This document shows positions 12,495 to 21,915 of a DNA stretch of 64,000 nt, in pieces. Position 1 is the stretch's first letter; each line of letters starts with the position of its first letter. Below the pieces are notes generated by a model. The model ran no database searches, was not told where the DNA came from, and saw nothing but the letters and a program-made list of their open reading frames with translations. The translations under genes were made by a program, and so were the position numbers. Origin of the DNA: Enterobacter cloacae (GTDB lineage: Bacteria > Pseudomonadota > Gammaproteobacteria > Enterobacterales > Enterobacteriaceae); NCBI RefSeq assembly GCF_011078175.1, contig NZ_JAALCJ010000002.1, forward strand, positions 496,001-560,000, read 5' to 3'.

Positions 12495-13406
12495 ATGAAA
12501 ATTACAGTGCTCGGATGCGGAGCGCTTGGCCAGCTGTGGCTGACCGCGCTTTGCAAGCACGGACATGAAGTCCAGGGCTGGCTGCGTGTGCCCCAGCCCT
12601 ATTGCAGCGTCAACCTGATCGGAGAAGACGGAATCATCTTTAATGAATCCCTCACCGCGAACGATCCTGATTTCCTCGCGCAAAGCGACCTGCTCCTGGT
12701 GACGCTCAAAGCGTGGCAGGTTTCCGACGCGGTAAAAGCGCTGGCCGCTCAGCTCCCCCCCACTTCCCCCATTCTGCTGCTGCATAACGGCATGGGAACA
12801 CTTGATGAGCTGCAAAGCGTTCCACAGCCTCTGCTGATGGCAACCACCACGCACGCTGCACGTCGCGACGGCAATATCATCGTGCATGTTGCCAGCGGCG
12901 TGACGCATATCGGTCCGGCCCGCGAGCAGGACGGCGATTACAGCTATCTGGCCGACATCCTGCAAACGGTATTGCCGGACGTCGCCTGGCACAACAACAT
13001 CCGCCCTCAGCTGTGGCGCAAGCTGGCGGTAAACTGTGTGATCAACCCGCTGACGGCCCTGTGGGACTGCCCGAACGGCGAGCTAAAAAACCATCCGCGG
13101 GAGATAGAAACGCTGTGTAAAGAAGTGGCTTCGGTAGTAGAGCGCGAAGGCTTGCACACTTCTGCGGAAGATTTACGCTATTATGTCGAGCAGGTTATTG
13201 ATAGTACTAAAGAAAATATCTCTTCGATGCTACAGGACGTACGTGCGTTACGCCACACCGAAATCGACTATATCACCGGCTATCTGTTAAAGCGCGCCCG
13301 TGCGCACGGTATCGCGGTGCCTGAAAACGCCCGCCTGTACGATCAGGTTAAACGTAAGGAGAATGAGTATGAGCGCGTCAGCACTGGTATGCCTCGCCCC
13401 TGGTAG
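12495..13406 (+). CDS. panE: 2-dehydropantoate 2-reductase
   Basis: A 303-residue NADPH-dependent ketopantoate reductase of the pantothenate (coenzyme A) pathway. The N-terminal Rossmann fingerprint is [15 protein letters not shown], and the helical catalytic domain has [17 protein letters not shown], including the family lysine, and [14 protein letters not shown] strong AGGAGG site precedes the start. The last 38 bases overlap yajL in another frame, indicating coupled expression. Confidence 0.96.
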   Translation: MKITVLGCGALGQLWLTALCKHGHEVQGWLRVPQPYCSVNLIGEDGIIFNESLTANDPDFLAQSDLLLVTLKAWQVSDAVKALAAQLPPTSPILLLHNGMGTLDELQSVPQPLLMATTTHAARRDGNIIVHVASGVTHIGPAREQDGDYSYLADILQTVLPDVAWHNNIRPQLWRKLAVNCVINPLTALWDCPNGELKNHPREIETLCKEVASVVEREGLHTSAEDLRYYVEQVIDSTKENISSMLQDVRALRHTEIDYITGYLLKRARAHGIAVPENARLYDQVKRKENEYERVSTGMPRPW

Positions 13407-13959
13407 CGAAGAGATGGAAGCTGTCACCACCATAGATTTAATGGTGCGGGGCGGTATCACGGTGACCACCGCGAGCGTTGCCAGCGACGGCAATCTTGCG
13501 GTCACCTGTTCACGCGGGGTCAAAATCCTGGCGGATGCACCGCTTGTGCAGGTAGCGGACGGAGATTACGACATTATCGTTCTGCCCGGCGGCTTAAAAG
13601 GCGCGGAGTGTTTCCGCGATAGCCCGCTTTTGGTCGAAACCGTGCGACAGTTTCATCTGTCGGGTCGTATCGTCGCAACCATCTGCGCTGCCGCCGGAAC
13701 GGTGCTGGTTCCGCACGACATTTTCCCCATCGGCAATATGACCGGCTTCCCTGCCCTGAAGGACACGATCCCGGAAGACCAGTGGGTGGACAAACGCGTG
13801 GTCTGGGATCCGCGCGTTAACCTGCTCACCAGTCAGGGGCCGGGCACCGCGATTGATTTTGGCCTGAAGATAATCGACCTGCTGGTCGGGCGCGAAAAAG
13901 CATACGAAGTGGCGTCATCGCTGGTGATGGCGGCGGGGATTTATAACTACTACGAATAA
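13369..13959 (+). CDS. yajL: DJ-1/PfpI family protein YajL
   Basis: A 196-residue DJ-1 superfamily protein that protects proteins against oxidative and carbonyl stress in E. coli; glyoxalase and deglycase activities have been proposed. The nucleophile-elbow cysteine sits in TICAAAG (about residue 106); the following residues differ slightly from the E. coli ICAAPAT. I use the ATG at 13369 because AAGGAG lies 7 bases upstream, whereas the ATG at 13363 is too close to it. It overlaps the end of panE and converges with thiI. Confidence 0.94.
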   Translation: MSASALVCLAPGSEEMEAVTTIDLMVRGGITVTTASVASDGNLAVTCSRGVKILADAPLVQVADGDYDIIVLPGGLKGAECFRDSPLLVETVRQFHLSGRIVATICAAAGTVLVPHDIFPIGNMTGFPALKDTIPEDQWVDKRVVWDPRVNLLTSQGPGTAIDFGLKIIDLLVGREKAYEVASSLVMAAGIYNYYE

Positions 13960-13986
13960 AAAAGCCGGGCGGCGCCAGGTAAAAGC

Positions 13987-14015
13987 AAAACGGCAACCTC
14001 AGGTTGCCGTTTTTA
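13987..14015. terminator. Bidirectional terminator between yajL and thiI
   Basis: 12-bp perfect stem AAAACGGCAACC / GGTTGCCGTTTT with a TCA loop, followed by T residues on both strands. It is the terminator half of a composite module with the repeat at 14023-14069. Confidence 0.92.
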
Positions 14016-14022
14016 ATGTTTG

Positions 14023-14069
14023 CGCCCTCTCCCCGTGGGAGAAGGTCGAGTGAGGGCATCAGGCCGCAC
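14023..14069 (-). repeat. CCCTCTCCC/GAGGGC intergenic repeat, copy 1
   Basis: Reads CGCCCTCTCCCCGTGGGAG at its left end and GAGGGCATCAGGCCGCAC at its right, with a hairpin CTCTCCC / GGGAGAAG. It matches, in inverted orientation, the repeats at 25331-25378 and 49617-49666. Confidence 0.75.
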
Positions 14070-14083
14070 TCCCCGACAATAAA

Positions 14084-15532
14084 CTACGGGCGATACACCT
14101 TCACGTTCGAGAAGCCCTGCTCACGCAGATACAGCGCCTGCAAACGGCTCATGACCCCACGTTCGCACCACAGCAGATACGTTTTGCTCTGGTCGAGATC
14201 GCCAAACTGGGTGCTCAGCTTGTAGAACGGCAGCGAAACCACCTCCACGCCTTCCACCTGCAACGGTTTGTCATCCTGCTCGTCAACAGAACGGATATCC
14301 AGAATCGTATCGTTAGCACCGAAGCCGCTGACCGTCTCCACCTCAACCACTTCCTGCTCGGTCTGCTGGGCGATCTCACGAATATCGATGTTGGACGCTT
14401 CCGCCACCACTTTTTCCAGAATGCTGAAATCGAAGTTCTCCTCTTCCGCTTCGATCTTCGCCTTCACCGCTTTAATGGTTGGACTTTTTGAGATCACACC
14501 GCAATATTCTGGCATGGTGCGGGCAAAATCTTCAGTACCGATTTTACGCGCCAGATCGATGATGTGCTCTTTATCGTGAGAGATCAGCGGACGCAGGATC
14601 AGCGTATCAGACACATTGTCGATAAGACGCAGATTGGTCAGCGTCTGGCTGGAGACCTGCCCCAGCGCTTCACCGGTGACCAGCGCCTGCACGCCGTAGC
14701 GCTCAGCCACTTTGGACGCCGCGCGTACCATCATGCGCTTCAGCACCACGCCCATCTGACCGTCATCCACTTTTTCGAGGATTTCACCCACCACCGGCTC
14801 AAAGTTGATCGCCACAAAACGTACGCGGTGAGAGCTGCCGAAGCGATTCCACAGGTAATGCGCCACCTGACGTACGCCAATTTCATGCGCTGCGCCGCCC
14901 AGGTTAAAGAAGCAGTAATGAACGCGGCAACCGCGTCGCATCAGCATATAGCTGGAGACGCCGGAGTCGAATCCGCCGGAGATCAGCGACAGCACATCTT
15001 CCTGAGTGCCGATAGGGAAACCGCCAATACCTTCGTAGCGTCCCTTTACCAGCAACAGACGATCGTTTTCGATCTCAAGGTTAACGGTGACATCCGGGTT
15101 AGTCAGGCGTACGCGCGCCGTCTCGACGTGCTGGTTCAGACCGCCGCCGACGTAGCGTTCAACTTCAATAGAGCTAAACTCATGCTTACCGCGGCGCTTC
15201 ACGCGTACGCAGAAGGTTTTCCCTTCGATCTGGTCGCGGTACTGCACCAGCGCCTTTTCGAAGATATCGTGCATATCGCTGAAAGGAACGTCTTCCACTT
15301 CCAGAATATGGTGAATACCCGGGATACGGGTCAACGCGTCGCGAATATCAAGACGTTTGTTTTCGTCTTTCGCGCGGACTTCCACGTGATCCCAGTGACG
15401 CACCACGGCGAGCGTTTCGTCGTAGTGTTTTAATACGTTACGAATGTTCCCGGTGAGAATTTTAATAAAGCGCAAACGCACGGATTGGCTTTTGATGGTG
15501 ATTTCAGGGAACAATTTAATGATAAACTTCAT
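14084..15532 (-). CDS. thiI: tRNA 4-thiouridine synthetase / sulfurtransferase
   Basis: A 482-residue enzyme of two pathways: 4-thiouridine at tRNA position 8 and sulfur transfer to ThiS for the thiamine thiazole. Domain order is a ferredoxin-like region, THUMP, a PP-loop ATPase (SGGFDSG), and a C-terminal rhodanese. Key cysteines are present: MPEYCGVI (E. coli Cys344) and [11 protein letters not shown] (E. coli Cys456, persulfide carrier). Full family length. Divergent from xseB. Confidence 0.97.
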   Translation of the reverse strand: MKFIIKLFPEITIKSQSVRLRFIKILTGNIRNVLKHYDETLAVVRHWDHVEVRAKDENKRLDIRDALTRIPGIHHILEVEDVPFSDMHDIFEKALVQYRDQIEGKTFCVRVKRRGKHEFSSIEVERYVGGGLNQHVETARVRLTNPDVTVNLEIENDRLLLVKGRYEGIGGFPIGTQEDVLSLISGGFDSGVSSYMLMRRGCRVHYCFFNLGGAAHEIGVRQVAHYLWNRFGSSHRVRFVAINFEPVVGEILEKVDDGQMGVVLKRMMVRAASKVAERYGVQALVTGEALGQVSSQTLTNLRLIDNVSDTLILRPLISHDKEHIIDLARKIGTEDFARTMPEYCGVISKSPTIKAVKAKIEAEEENFDFSILEKVVAEASNIDIREIAQQTEQEVVEVETVSGFGANDTILDIRSVDEQDDKPLQVEGVEVVSLPFYKLSTQFGDLDQSKTYLLWCERGVMSRLQALYLREQGFSNVKVYRP

Positions 15533-15710
15533 GGCGGCAATGTTTCTTAGGCAAGCTTATAAAGGCTTGTAGTGGAAAATGATACAGCAGCCCACACCCG
15601 TGGCTGCATCCAGGCGCGCAAGTATACCACCATCGCGCCACTCGCGTTATTTGATAATTGCCCCGAGTCCGTTACCATGTCAGGGCGAAAAATTTAAGAG
15701 TCAATTCACT

Positions 15711-15953
15711 ATGCCGAAGAAAAACGACGCACCGGCCAGTTTCGAAACTGCGCTGAGTGAACTGGAGCAGATCGTTACCCGTCTTGAGAGCGGCGATCTC
15801 CCGCTGGAAGACGCGCTCAACGAATTTGAACGCGGCGTGCAGCTTGCGCGCCAGGGGCAGGTAAAACTCCAGCAGGCTGAGCAGCGTGTACAGATCCTGC
15901 TCTCCGACAGCGAAGACGCTAAAACCACGCCCTTCACACCGGACGCCGAGTAA
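15711..15953 (+). CDS. xseB: Exodeoxyribonuclease VII small subunit
   Basis: An 80-residue, highly charged, coiled-coil-forming small subunit of exonuclease VII, which degrades single-stranded DNA from both ends; the large subunit XseA is elsewhere. Family core is [20 protein letters not shown] followed by [15 protein letters not shown] use the ATG at 15711 ([11 protein letters not shown]), giving the usual length; a longer open frame upstream has no support. The stop is immediately followed by the ispA start (TAAATG). Confidence 0.96.
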   Translation: MPKKNDAPASFETALSELEQIVTRLESGDLPLEDALNEFERGVQLARQGQVKLQQAEQRVQILLSDSEDAKTTPFTPDAE

Positions 15954-16853
15954 ATGGATTTTACCAACGCGCTTCAGGCGCGCGTCATCCGCGCCAACGC
16001 CGCGCTGCGCCGTTTCATTGAGCCGCAGCCTTTTCAGAACACTCCACTGGTTGAAGCCATGCACTATGGCGCACTCTTGGGGGGTAAACGCCTGCGTCCG
16101 TTCCTGGTGTATGCCACGGGCAACATGTTCGGTATCAGCGATAACACGCTGGACGCCCCGGCAGCCGCCGTGGAGTGTATCCACGCCTATTCGCTGATCC
16201 ACGATGATTTGCCGGCCATGGACGATGACGATCTGCGTCGCGGTCAGCCAACCTGCCATATTAAATTTGGCGAAGCGAATGCCATTCTGGCGGGTGATGC
16301 GCTGCAAACCCTGGCCTTCTCCATTCTGAGCGATGCGCCGATGGTTGAGGTGAGCGATCGCGATCGTCTGGCAATGGTGTCCGAACTGGCGATGGCCAGC
16401 GGCGTCGCCGGGATGTGCGGTGGCCAGGCGCTGGATTTAGAGGCTGAAGGTCGTCAGGTTACACTGGAGCAGCTTGAACGCATCCACCGTCATAAAACGG
16501 GCGCCCTGATTCGTGCAGCCGTTCGCCTGGGCGCGTTGAGCGCGGGGGAACGCGGGCGCAAAGCCCTGTCGATTCTGGACAGATACGCAGAAAGTATCGG
16601 TCTGGCATTCCAGGTTCAGGATGACATTCTGGATGTGGTGGGCGATACTGCAACATTGGGAAAACGTCAGGGTGCGGATCAGCAGCTTGGCAAAAGTACC
16701 TACCCCGCCCTGTTGGGCCTTGAGCATGCCCAACAAAAAGCCCGGGATCTGATAGACGATGCCCGCCGTTCGCTGAATGAGCTGGCTGCGCAATCGCTGG
16801 ATACCTCGGCACTGGAAGCGCTAGCGGACTACATAATCCAGCGTGATAAATAA
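15954..16853 (+). CDS. ispA: Farnesyl diphosphate synthase
   Basis: A 299-residue trans-prenyltransferase making farnesyl diphosphate from IPP and DMAPP/GPP for quinones, undecaprenyl phosphate and heme O. The first Asp-rich motif is HDDLPAMDDDDLRRG and the second is QVQDDILDV. It starts directly after xseB and is followed 24 bases later by dxs, so the xseB-ispA-dxs set forms an operon that couples precursor supply to chain elongation. Confidence 0.97.
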   Translation: MDFTNALQARVIRANAALRRFIEPQPFQNTPLVEAMHYGALLGGKRLRPFLVYATGNMFGISDNTLDAPAAAVECIHAYSLIHDDLPAMDDDDLRRGQPTCHIKFGEANAILAGDALQTLAFSILSDAPMVEVSDRDRLAMVSELAMASGVAGMCGGQALDLEAEGRQVTLEQLERIHRHKTGALIRAAVRLGALSAGERGRKALSILDRYAESIGLAFQVQDDILDVVGDTATLGKRQGADQQLGKSTYPALLGLEHAQQKARDLIDDARRSLNELAAQSLDTSALEALADYIIQRDK

Positions 16854-16877
16854 ACTATAAATCTCGATGAGCCTTTG

Positions 16878-18740
16878 ATGAGTTTTGATATTGCCAAATA
16901 CCCGACACTGGCGTTAGTTGACTCCACTCAGGAGTTGCGTCTGTTGCCGAAAGAGAGTCTGCCGAAGCTATGTGACGAGCTGCGTCGCTACCTTCTCGAC
17001 AGCGTTAGCCGCTCCAGCGGCCACTTCGCCTCCGGACTTGGCACGGTTGAGCTGACCGTGGCGTTGCATTACGTCTATAACACGCCGTTCGATCAGCTGA
17101 TCTGGGATGTAGGCCACCAGGCCTATCCGCACAAAATTCTGACCGGACGTCGCGATAAAATTGGCACCATTCGCCAGAAAGGTGGCCTGCATCCGTTCCC
17201 GTGGCGCGGTGAGAGCGAGTATGACGTGCTGAGCGTCGGCCACTCTTCCACCTCCATTTCTGCGGGCATCGGGATTGCCGTTGCCGCCGAAAAAGAGAAT
17301 AAACAGCGCCGCACCGTCTGCGTGATTGGCGACGGGGCGATCACCGCCGGGATGGCCTTTGAGGCCATGAACCACGCGGGCGATATCAAACCGGACATGC
17401 TGGTGATCCTCAACGATAACGAGATGTCGATCTCCGAGAACGTCGGCGCGCTGAATAACCACCTGGCGCAGCTGCTGTCCGGCAAGCTTTACTCCTCACT
17501 GCGTGAAGGCGGTAAAAAAGTCTTCTCCGGCGTACCGCCGATCAAAGAGCTGCTTAAGCGTACCGAAGAACACATTAAAGGCATGGTCGTGCCGGGTACG
17601 TTGTTCGAAGAGCTGGGCTTTAACTATATTGGCCCGGTGGACGGCCACGATGTGCTGGGTCTGGTGACGACGCTTAAAAACATGCGTGACCTGAAAGGCC
17701 CGCAGTTCCTGCACATTATGACCAAGAAAGGGCGTGGCTACGAACCGGCGGAAAAAGATCCCATCACCTTCCACGCGGTACCTAAGTTCGACCATACCAG
17801 CGGGTGTCTGCCAAAAAGCAGCGGCGGGATGCCGAGCTACTCAAAAATCTTTGGCGACTGGCTTTGCGAAACGGCGGCGAAAGACAACATGCTGATGGCG
17901 GTGACCCCTGCCATGCGCGAAGGCTCCGGCATGGTGGAGTTTTCCAAAAAATACCCGGACCAGTATTTCGACGTCGCCATTGCCGAGCAGCATGCCGTCA
18001 CCTTCGCCGCGGGACTGGCAATTGGCGGCTACAAGCCGGTGGTGGCGATCTACTCCACCTTCCTGCAACGCGCCTACGATCAGGTTATCCATGACGTTGC
18101 CATTCAGAAGCTGCCGGTGCTGTTTGCTATCGATCGCGCGGGCATTGTGGGGGCTGACGGCCAGACGCACCAGGGCGCGTTTGATCTCTCCTTCCTGCGC
18201 TGCATCCCGGACATGGTGATCATGACGCCAAGCGACGAAAACGAGTGTCGTCAGATGCTGTATACCGGCTATCACTATCAGGACGGCCCCTGCGCGGTAC
18301 GTTATCCACGCGGTAATGCCCTTGGCGTTGAATTACAGCCGCTGGAAAAACTGGACATTGGTAAAGGCCTGGTGAAACGCCGCGGTGAAAAAGTGGCGAT
18401 CCTGAACTTTGGTACGCTGATGCCGGAAGCGTCAAAGGTCGCTGAAAACATGAACGCGACGCTGGTCGATATGCGTTTCGTGAAGCCGCTCGATGAATCT
18501 CTGATCCTGAGCATGGCGGAAAGCCATGACGTGCTGGTCACGCTGGAAGAGAATGCCATTATGGGTGGCGCGGGTAGCGGCGTGAACGAAGTGCTGATGG
18601 CGAACCGTAAAGCCGTTCCGGTGCTTAATCTCGGCCTCCCTGACCACTTCATCCCGCAAGGCACCCAGGATGAGGCGCGCGCCGACATTGGTCTGGACGC
18701 CGCAGGTATCGAAGCTAAAATCCGCACCTGGCTGGCCTGA
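16878..18740 (+). CDS. dxs: 1-deoxy-D-xylulose-5-phosphate synthase
   Basis: A 620-residue thiamine-diphosphate enzyme condensing pyruvate and glyceraldehyde-3-phosphate, the entry step of the MEP isoprenoid pathway and a source for thiamine and pyridoxal. Conserved segments are [13 protein letters not shown], the TPP motif [19 protein letters not shown], and the transketolase-like [13 protein letters not shown]. Start at the ATG at 16878 (MSFDIAKYP) rather than the in-frame TTG one codon upstream, matching the 620-residue family form. Confidence 0.97.
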   Translation: MSFDIAKYPTLALVDSTQELRLLPKESLPKLCDELRRYLLDSVSRSSGHFASGLGTVELTVALHYVYNTPFDQLIWDVGHQAYPHKILTGRRDKIGTIRQKGGLHPFPWRGESEYDVLSVGHSSTSISAGIGIAVAAEKENKQRRTVCVIGDGAITAGMAFEAMNHAGDIKPDMLVILNDNEMSISENVGALNNHLAQLLSGKLYSSLREGGKKVFSGVPPIKELLKRTEEHIKGMVVPGTLFEELGFNYIGPVDGHDVLGLVTTLKNMRDLKGPQFLHIMTKKGRGYEPAEKDPITFHAVPKFDHTSGCLPKSSGGMPSYSKIFGDWLCETAAKDNMLMAVTPAMREGSGMVEFSKKYPDQYFDVAIAEQHAVTFAAGLAIGGYKPVVAIYSTFLQRAYDQVIHDVAIQKLPVLFAIDRAGIVGADGQTHQGAFDLSFLRCIPDMVIMTPSDENECRQMLYTGYHYQDGPCAVRYPRGNALGVELQPLEKLDIGKGLVKRRGEKVAILNFGTLMPEASKVAENMNATLVDMRFVKPLDESLILSMAESHDVLVTLEENAIMGGAGSGVNEVLMANRKAVPVLNLGLPDHFIPQGTQDEARADIGLDAAGIEAKIRTWLA

Positions 18741-18755
18741 TCCCTCCCCTTTTCT

Positions 18756-18803
18756 GCTCCTGCTATGCTTAAACGTATTGTTTAAACAGCAGGAGCGGAA
18801 CCA
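18756..18803 (+). promoter_or_regulatory. Dyad overlapping promoter and ribosome binding site of yajO
   Basis: Outer arms GCTCCTGCT (18756-18764) and AGCAGGAGC (18788-18796) and inner arms TTAAAC (18769-18774) and GTTTAA (18780-18785) form a nested dyad. An extended -10 element TGCTATGCT (18761-18769) lies in the left half; the right outer arm contains the AGGAG ribosome binding site for yajO. It could be an operator or, on a transcript started further upstream, a hairpin hiding the ribosome binding site. Confidence 0.55.
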
Positions 18804-19777
18804 TGCAATACACGACATTAGGAAAAACGGACCTTAAGGTGTCCCGGCTTTGCCTGGGATGCATGACGTTTGGCGAGCCTGACCGGGGAAATCATGCCTG
18901 GACGCTGCCGGAAGAGAGCAGCCGCCCCATCATCAAGCGCGCCATTGACGGCGGCATCAACTTCTTCGATACCGCCAACAGCTACTCCGACGGCAGCAGC
19001 GAAGAGATAGTGGGCCGCGCCCTGCGAGATTTTGCCCGTCGGGATGACATTGTGGTCGCCACCAAGGTGTACTACCCGTCGGGCGATCTGGCTGAAGGCC
19101 TTTCTCGCGCGCAGATCCTGCGTTCCATTGATGACAGCCTCAGACGCCTGAACATGGATTACGTCGACCTGCTGCAAATTCACCGCTGGGATTACAACAC
19201 CCCGATCGAAGAGACGCTTGAAGCGTTGAACGACGTCGTTAAAGCCGGTAAAGCACGCTATATCGGCGCGTCGTCCATGCATGCCTCACAGTTTGCCCAG
19301 GCGCTCGATCTCCAGGCGCAGAACGGCTGGGCGCGCTTTGTCACCATGCAGGATCACTACAACCTGATTTACCGGGAGGAAGAGCGCGAGATGCTGCCGC
19401 TCTGCTACCAGGAAGGCGTGGCGGTGATCCCGTGGAGCCCGCTGGCGCGCGGACGTTTAACCCGTCCATGGGGCGAAACCACCGCCCGGCTGGTATCGGA
19501 TGAAGTGGGTAAAAACCTGTATGGCGAAACAGAAGCCAGCGATGCGTTAATTGCCGAACGTCTGGCCGGGATCGCAGACGATATCGGTGCAACGCGCGCA
19601 CAGGTGGCGCTGGCGTGGCTGCTGAGCAAGCGCGGTGTCGCCGCGCCGATTGTGGGCACATCGCGGGAAGAACAGCTGGATGAGTTGTTGAGTGCGGTGG
19701 ACTTATCGTTGACGCCGGAGCAGATTGCCGAGCTGGAGACGCCGTATCAGCAGCATCCGGTGGTAGGGTTTAAGTAA
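18803..19777 (+). CDS. yajO: Aldo/keto reductase YajO
   Basis: A 324-residue NADPH-dependent aldo/keto reductase. The barrel signature GGINFFDTANSYSDGSSEE includes the catalytic Asp and Tyr, and the lysine of VVATKVYYP and the YVDLLQIHRWD histidine follow. In E. coli YajO has been linked to making 1-deoxyxylulose 5-phosphate, fitting its place after dxs and near thiamine genes. A strong AGGAG site lies inside a dyad upstream. It is followed by a REP pair and converges on thiL. Confidence 0.94.
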   Translation: MQYTTLGKTDLKVSRLCLGCMTFGEPDRGNHAWTLPEESSRPIIKRAIDGGINFFDTANSYSDGSSEEIVGRALRDFARRDDIVVATKVYYPSGDLAEGLSRAQILRSIDDSLRRLNMDYVDLLQIHRWDYNTPIEETLEALNDVVKAGKARYIGASSMHASQFAQALDLQAQNGWARFVTMQDHYNLIYREEEREMLPLCYQEGVAVIPWSPLARGRLTRPWGETTARLVSDEVGKNLYGETEASDALIAERLAGIADDIGATRAQVALAWLLSKRGVAAPIVGTSREEQLDELLSAVDLSLTPEQIAELETPYQQHPVVGFK

Positions 19778-19783
19778 ATACTT

Positions 19784-19860
19784 GCCGGGTGGCGCTACGC
19801 TTGCCTGGCCTACAAATAAAGTGCGATCGTAGGCCGGGTAAGGCGAAGCCGTCACCCGGC
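19784..19860. repeat. REP pair (BIME) between yajO and thiL
   Basis: Two REP sequences in opposite orientation: GCCGGGTGGCGCTACGC...GGCCTAC (19784-19813) and GTAGGCCGGGTAAGGCG...CACCCGGC (19829-19860), separated by 15 bases. Each can fold into the classic REP hairpin. Such elements bind gyrase, Pol I or IHF and stabilise mRNA ends in E. coli. Confidence 0.9.
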
Positions 19861-19867
19861 TATACAC

Positions 19868-20839
19868 TCACCCAAAGTGATCGTAACCTTTCCAGTCAAG
19901 CGTAACGGGGGCGCCGTCACGGACAAACAGCAGCCCTTCACTTTCCGGCATCACCTGCCCGATGCAGGTAAACTTAGCCCCCAGATGCGCTAACGCCACA
20001 TCCAACGTTCCGCGATTCAGCTCAGGCACGGTGAAGCACAGCTCATAATCTTCTCCACCGGATAACGCCCAGCGAAGCGCCTGCTCAGGCCCGGCATGGC
20101 GACGCAACGGCTCTGACAGTGGGAACAGATCCAGATCGATCCGCGCGCCCACGCCGCTGGCTTTCAGAATATGACCAAGATCGGAGATCAGCCCGTCAGA
20201 CAGATCGATAGCTGAACTGGCCCGCTCGCGCAGCGCCTGACCGTGCAAAATACGCGGCGTAGGTCGCAGGTGGCGTTTCACCAGGTAGGCTGCATCATCA
20301 GCATCTTCAACCGCTAAACGGTTCTGAAGGATCGCGAGCCCGGCCGCGCTGTCCCCCGGCGTTCCGGTCACGTAGATCCAGTCGCCCGGTTTTGCGCCCG
20401 AACGCTTCAGCGCGCGCCCGGCAGGCACATAGCCGTGGATAGCCAGGGTCATCGACAGCGGACCGGCAGTGGTATCGCCGCCAATCAGCTGCATATCGTA
20501 ATAATTCAGCTGTTCAAACAGCGCATCGCTGAAGGCTTCAAGCCAGGCCTCATCCACCTCCGGCAGCGTCAGAGCAAGCGTCAGCCAGGCCGGGTCGGCC
20601 CCCATTGCCGCCAGATCGCTGACGTTGACCGCCAGCGCCTTATACGCCAGGTCAGCGGGATCAATATCGGGCAGGAAATGACGCCCACACACTAAGGTGT
20701 CGGTGCTGATCGCCAGCGTCTGTTTTTCGGGAATATTGAGAAGTGCGCAGTCATCGCCAATGCCGGTTTCAACATCAAGACGAGAGGTTCTGACACGGTC
20801 GAAATAACGGGCAATCAGGGAGAATTCGCCGCATGCCAT
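19868..20839 (-). CDS. thiL: Thiamine-monophosphate kinase
   Basis: A 323-residue ATP-dependent kinase converting thiamine phosphate to the active diphosphate. PurM-like fold motifs include GIGDDCALL near the N-terminus, [11 protein letters not shown] and [14 protein letters not shown]. The start [14 protein letters not shown] is that of the family. The C-terminus ends KGYDHFG, slightly shorter than the E. coli sequence as I recall it, and pgpA, which follows thiL in K-12, is absent. A terminator-like hairpin lies between it and nusB. Confidence 0.96.
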   Translation of the reverse strand: MACGEFSLIARYFDRVRTSRLDVETGIGDDCALLNIPEKQTLAISTDTLVCGRHFLPDIDPADLAYKALAVNVSDLAAMGADPAWLTLALTLPEVDEAWLEAFSDALFEQLNYYDMQLIGGDTTAGPLSMTLAIHGYVPAGRALKRSGAKPGDWIYVTGTPGDSAAGLAILQNRLAVEDADDAAYLVKRHLRPTPRILHGQALRERASSAIDLSDGLISDLGHILKASGVGARIDLDLFPLSEPLRRHAGPEQALRWALSGGEDYELCFTVPELNRGTLDVALAHLGAKFTCIGQVMPESEGLLFVRDGAPVTLDWKGYDHFG

Positions 20840-20860
20840 ACGTTATGCCTCAGAAAATAA

Positions 20861-20911
20861 AAGAAAAAACCGGAGCCGCACTGCCGTTACGGCAATGCAG
20901 GACTCCGGTTT
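20861..20911 (-). terminator. Intercistronic terminator between nusB and thiL
   Basis: On the minus strand a stem AAACCGGAG / CTCCGGTTT encloses a second hairpin (GCATTGCCG / CGGCAGTGC) and is followed by a U-rich run (TTTTTTCTTTTATTTT). It would terminate, or attenuate, transcription from nusB before thiL. Confidence 0.8.
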
Positions 20912-20916
20912 GCGGA

Positions 20917-21336
20917 TCACTTTTTGTGGGGACGGATCGCAGGTGCGGCTTTATCCAGCACGCCGTTAACAAACTTGTGGCTGTCTTCAGCGCCGAAGGT
21001 TTTCGCCAGTTCGATCGCTTCGTTGATGGCCACTTTGTACGGCACATCATCACGTTTTGACAGCTCAAACAGCGCGATACGCAACACTGCTTTTTCAACC
21101 TGGCCCAGCTCTTCGAGCAGACGGGACAGGTACGGCTTCATCAGACCGTCGAGATACGCGCTATTAGTCGCCACTCCCGACAGCAGTTCACGGAAGTACA
21201 GAACGTCAACGTCTTTCACGTCCTGTTCTGACAGGAACTGGTATTCAACATCAGCGATGTCGTTCTGGGACAACTGCCAGGAGTAAAGTGCCTGGACGGC
21301 ACATTCACGGGCGCGGCGACGAGCAGCAGGTTTCAC
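20917..21336 (-). CDS. nusB: Transcription antitermination factor NusB
   Basis: A 139-residue all-helical protein that, with NusE (S10), binds boxA RNA and drives antitermination on rRNA operons. The N-terminal [20 protein letters not shown] is the arginine-rich RNA-binding signature, and [20 protein letters not shown] is the conserved C-terminal helix. It follows ribH by 21 bases in the riboflavin cluster, as in E. coli. Confidence 0.97.
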   Translation of the reverse strand: MKPAARRRARECAVQALYSWQLSQNDIADVEYQFLSEQDVKDVDVLYFRELLSGVATNSAYLDGLMKPYLSRLLEELGQVEKAVLRIALFELSKRDDVPYKVAINEAIELAKTFGAEDSHKFVNGVLDKAAPAIRPHKK

Positions 21337-21357
21337 GGAATTCCCCTTACAAAAAAA

Positions 21358-21828
21358 TCAGGCCTTGATGGCTTTCAATACATTGATCATTTCAAGCGCG
21401 GTCAGTGCAGCTTCTGCACCTTTGTTACCGGCTTTGGTGCCAGCACGTTCGATGGCTTGTTCAATACTTTCGGTGGTCAGCACGCCGAACGCGACAGGGA
21501 TTTCAGCATCCTGTGCAACGTGTGCCAGACCGTTGCTTGCACCGCCCGCAACGTATTCGAAGTGCGCGGTGCCGCCACGAATAACAGTACCCAGCGCAAT
21601 CACCGCGTCGTATTTACCGGTTTTTGCCAGCGCGCCCGCTGCCAGTGGCAGTTCATAAGCACCTGGTACCCAAACGACGGTAATGTTGTCATCTTTAACC
21701 TGGCCGATACGTTTCAGGGCGTCAACCGCACCTTCCAGCAGGCTATCGTTGATGAAGTTGTTGAAACGCGCAATGGTGATGGCGACGCGAGCGTCCGGGG
21801 TAGCTACAGCAGCTTCAATAATGTTCAT
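21358..21828 (-). CDS. ribH: 6,7-dimethyl-8-ribityllumazine synthase
   Basis: A 156-residue lumazine synthase, also named ribE in E. coli, which forms an icosahedral capsid and makes the penultimate riboflavin intermediate. Motifs include [29 protein letters not shown], and [18 protein letters not shown] with the catalytic histidine. It sits between ribD and nusB, all on the minus strand. Confidence 0.97.
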   Translation of the reverse strand: MNIIEAAVATPDARVAITIARFNNFINDSLLEGAVDALKRIGQVKDDNITVVWVPGAYELPLAAGALAKTGKYDAVIALGTVIRGGTAHFEYVAGGASNGLAHVAQDAEIPVAFGVLTTESIEQAIERAGTKAGNKGAEAALTALEMINVLKAIKA

Positions 21829-21915
21829 ACTCTTCCTTTACGGGTTCATTTGGCCCCGCAGGGGGGCGGATTTTATCATAATACTTTGCGCGCTGCTTCC
21901 CTATTTCAGGGGCAA

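Noticed and set aside
13962-13980. GCCGGGCGGCGCCAGG resembling a REP fragment after yajL
   Set aside because: Too short and without the partner arm to call a REP; may be a remnant. The similar GCCGCCCGGC at 25426-25435 is also too short.
14564-15433. 289-codon open frame antisense to thiI
   Set aside because: Overlaps a full-length, motif-complete thiI; no independent start signals or domain.
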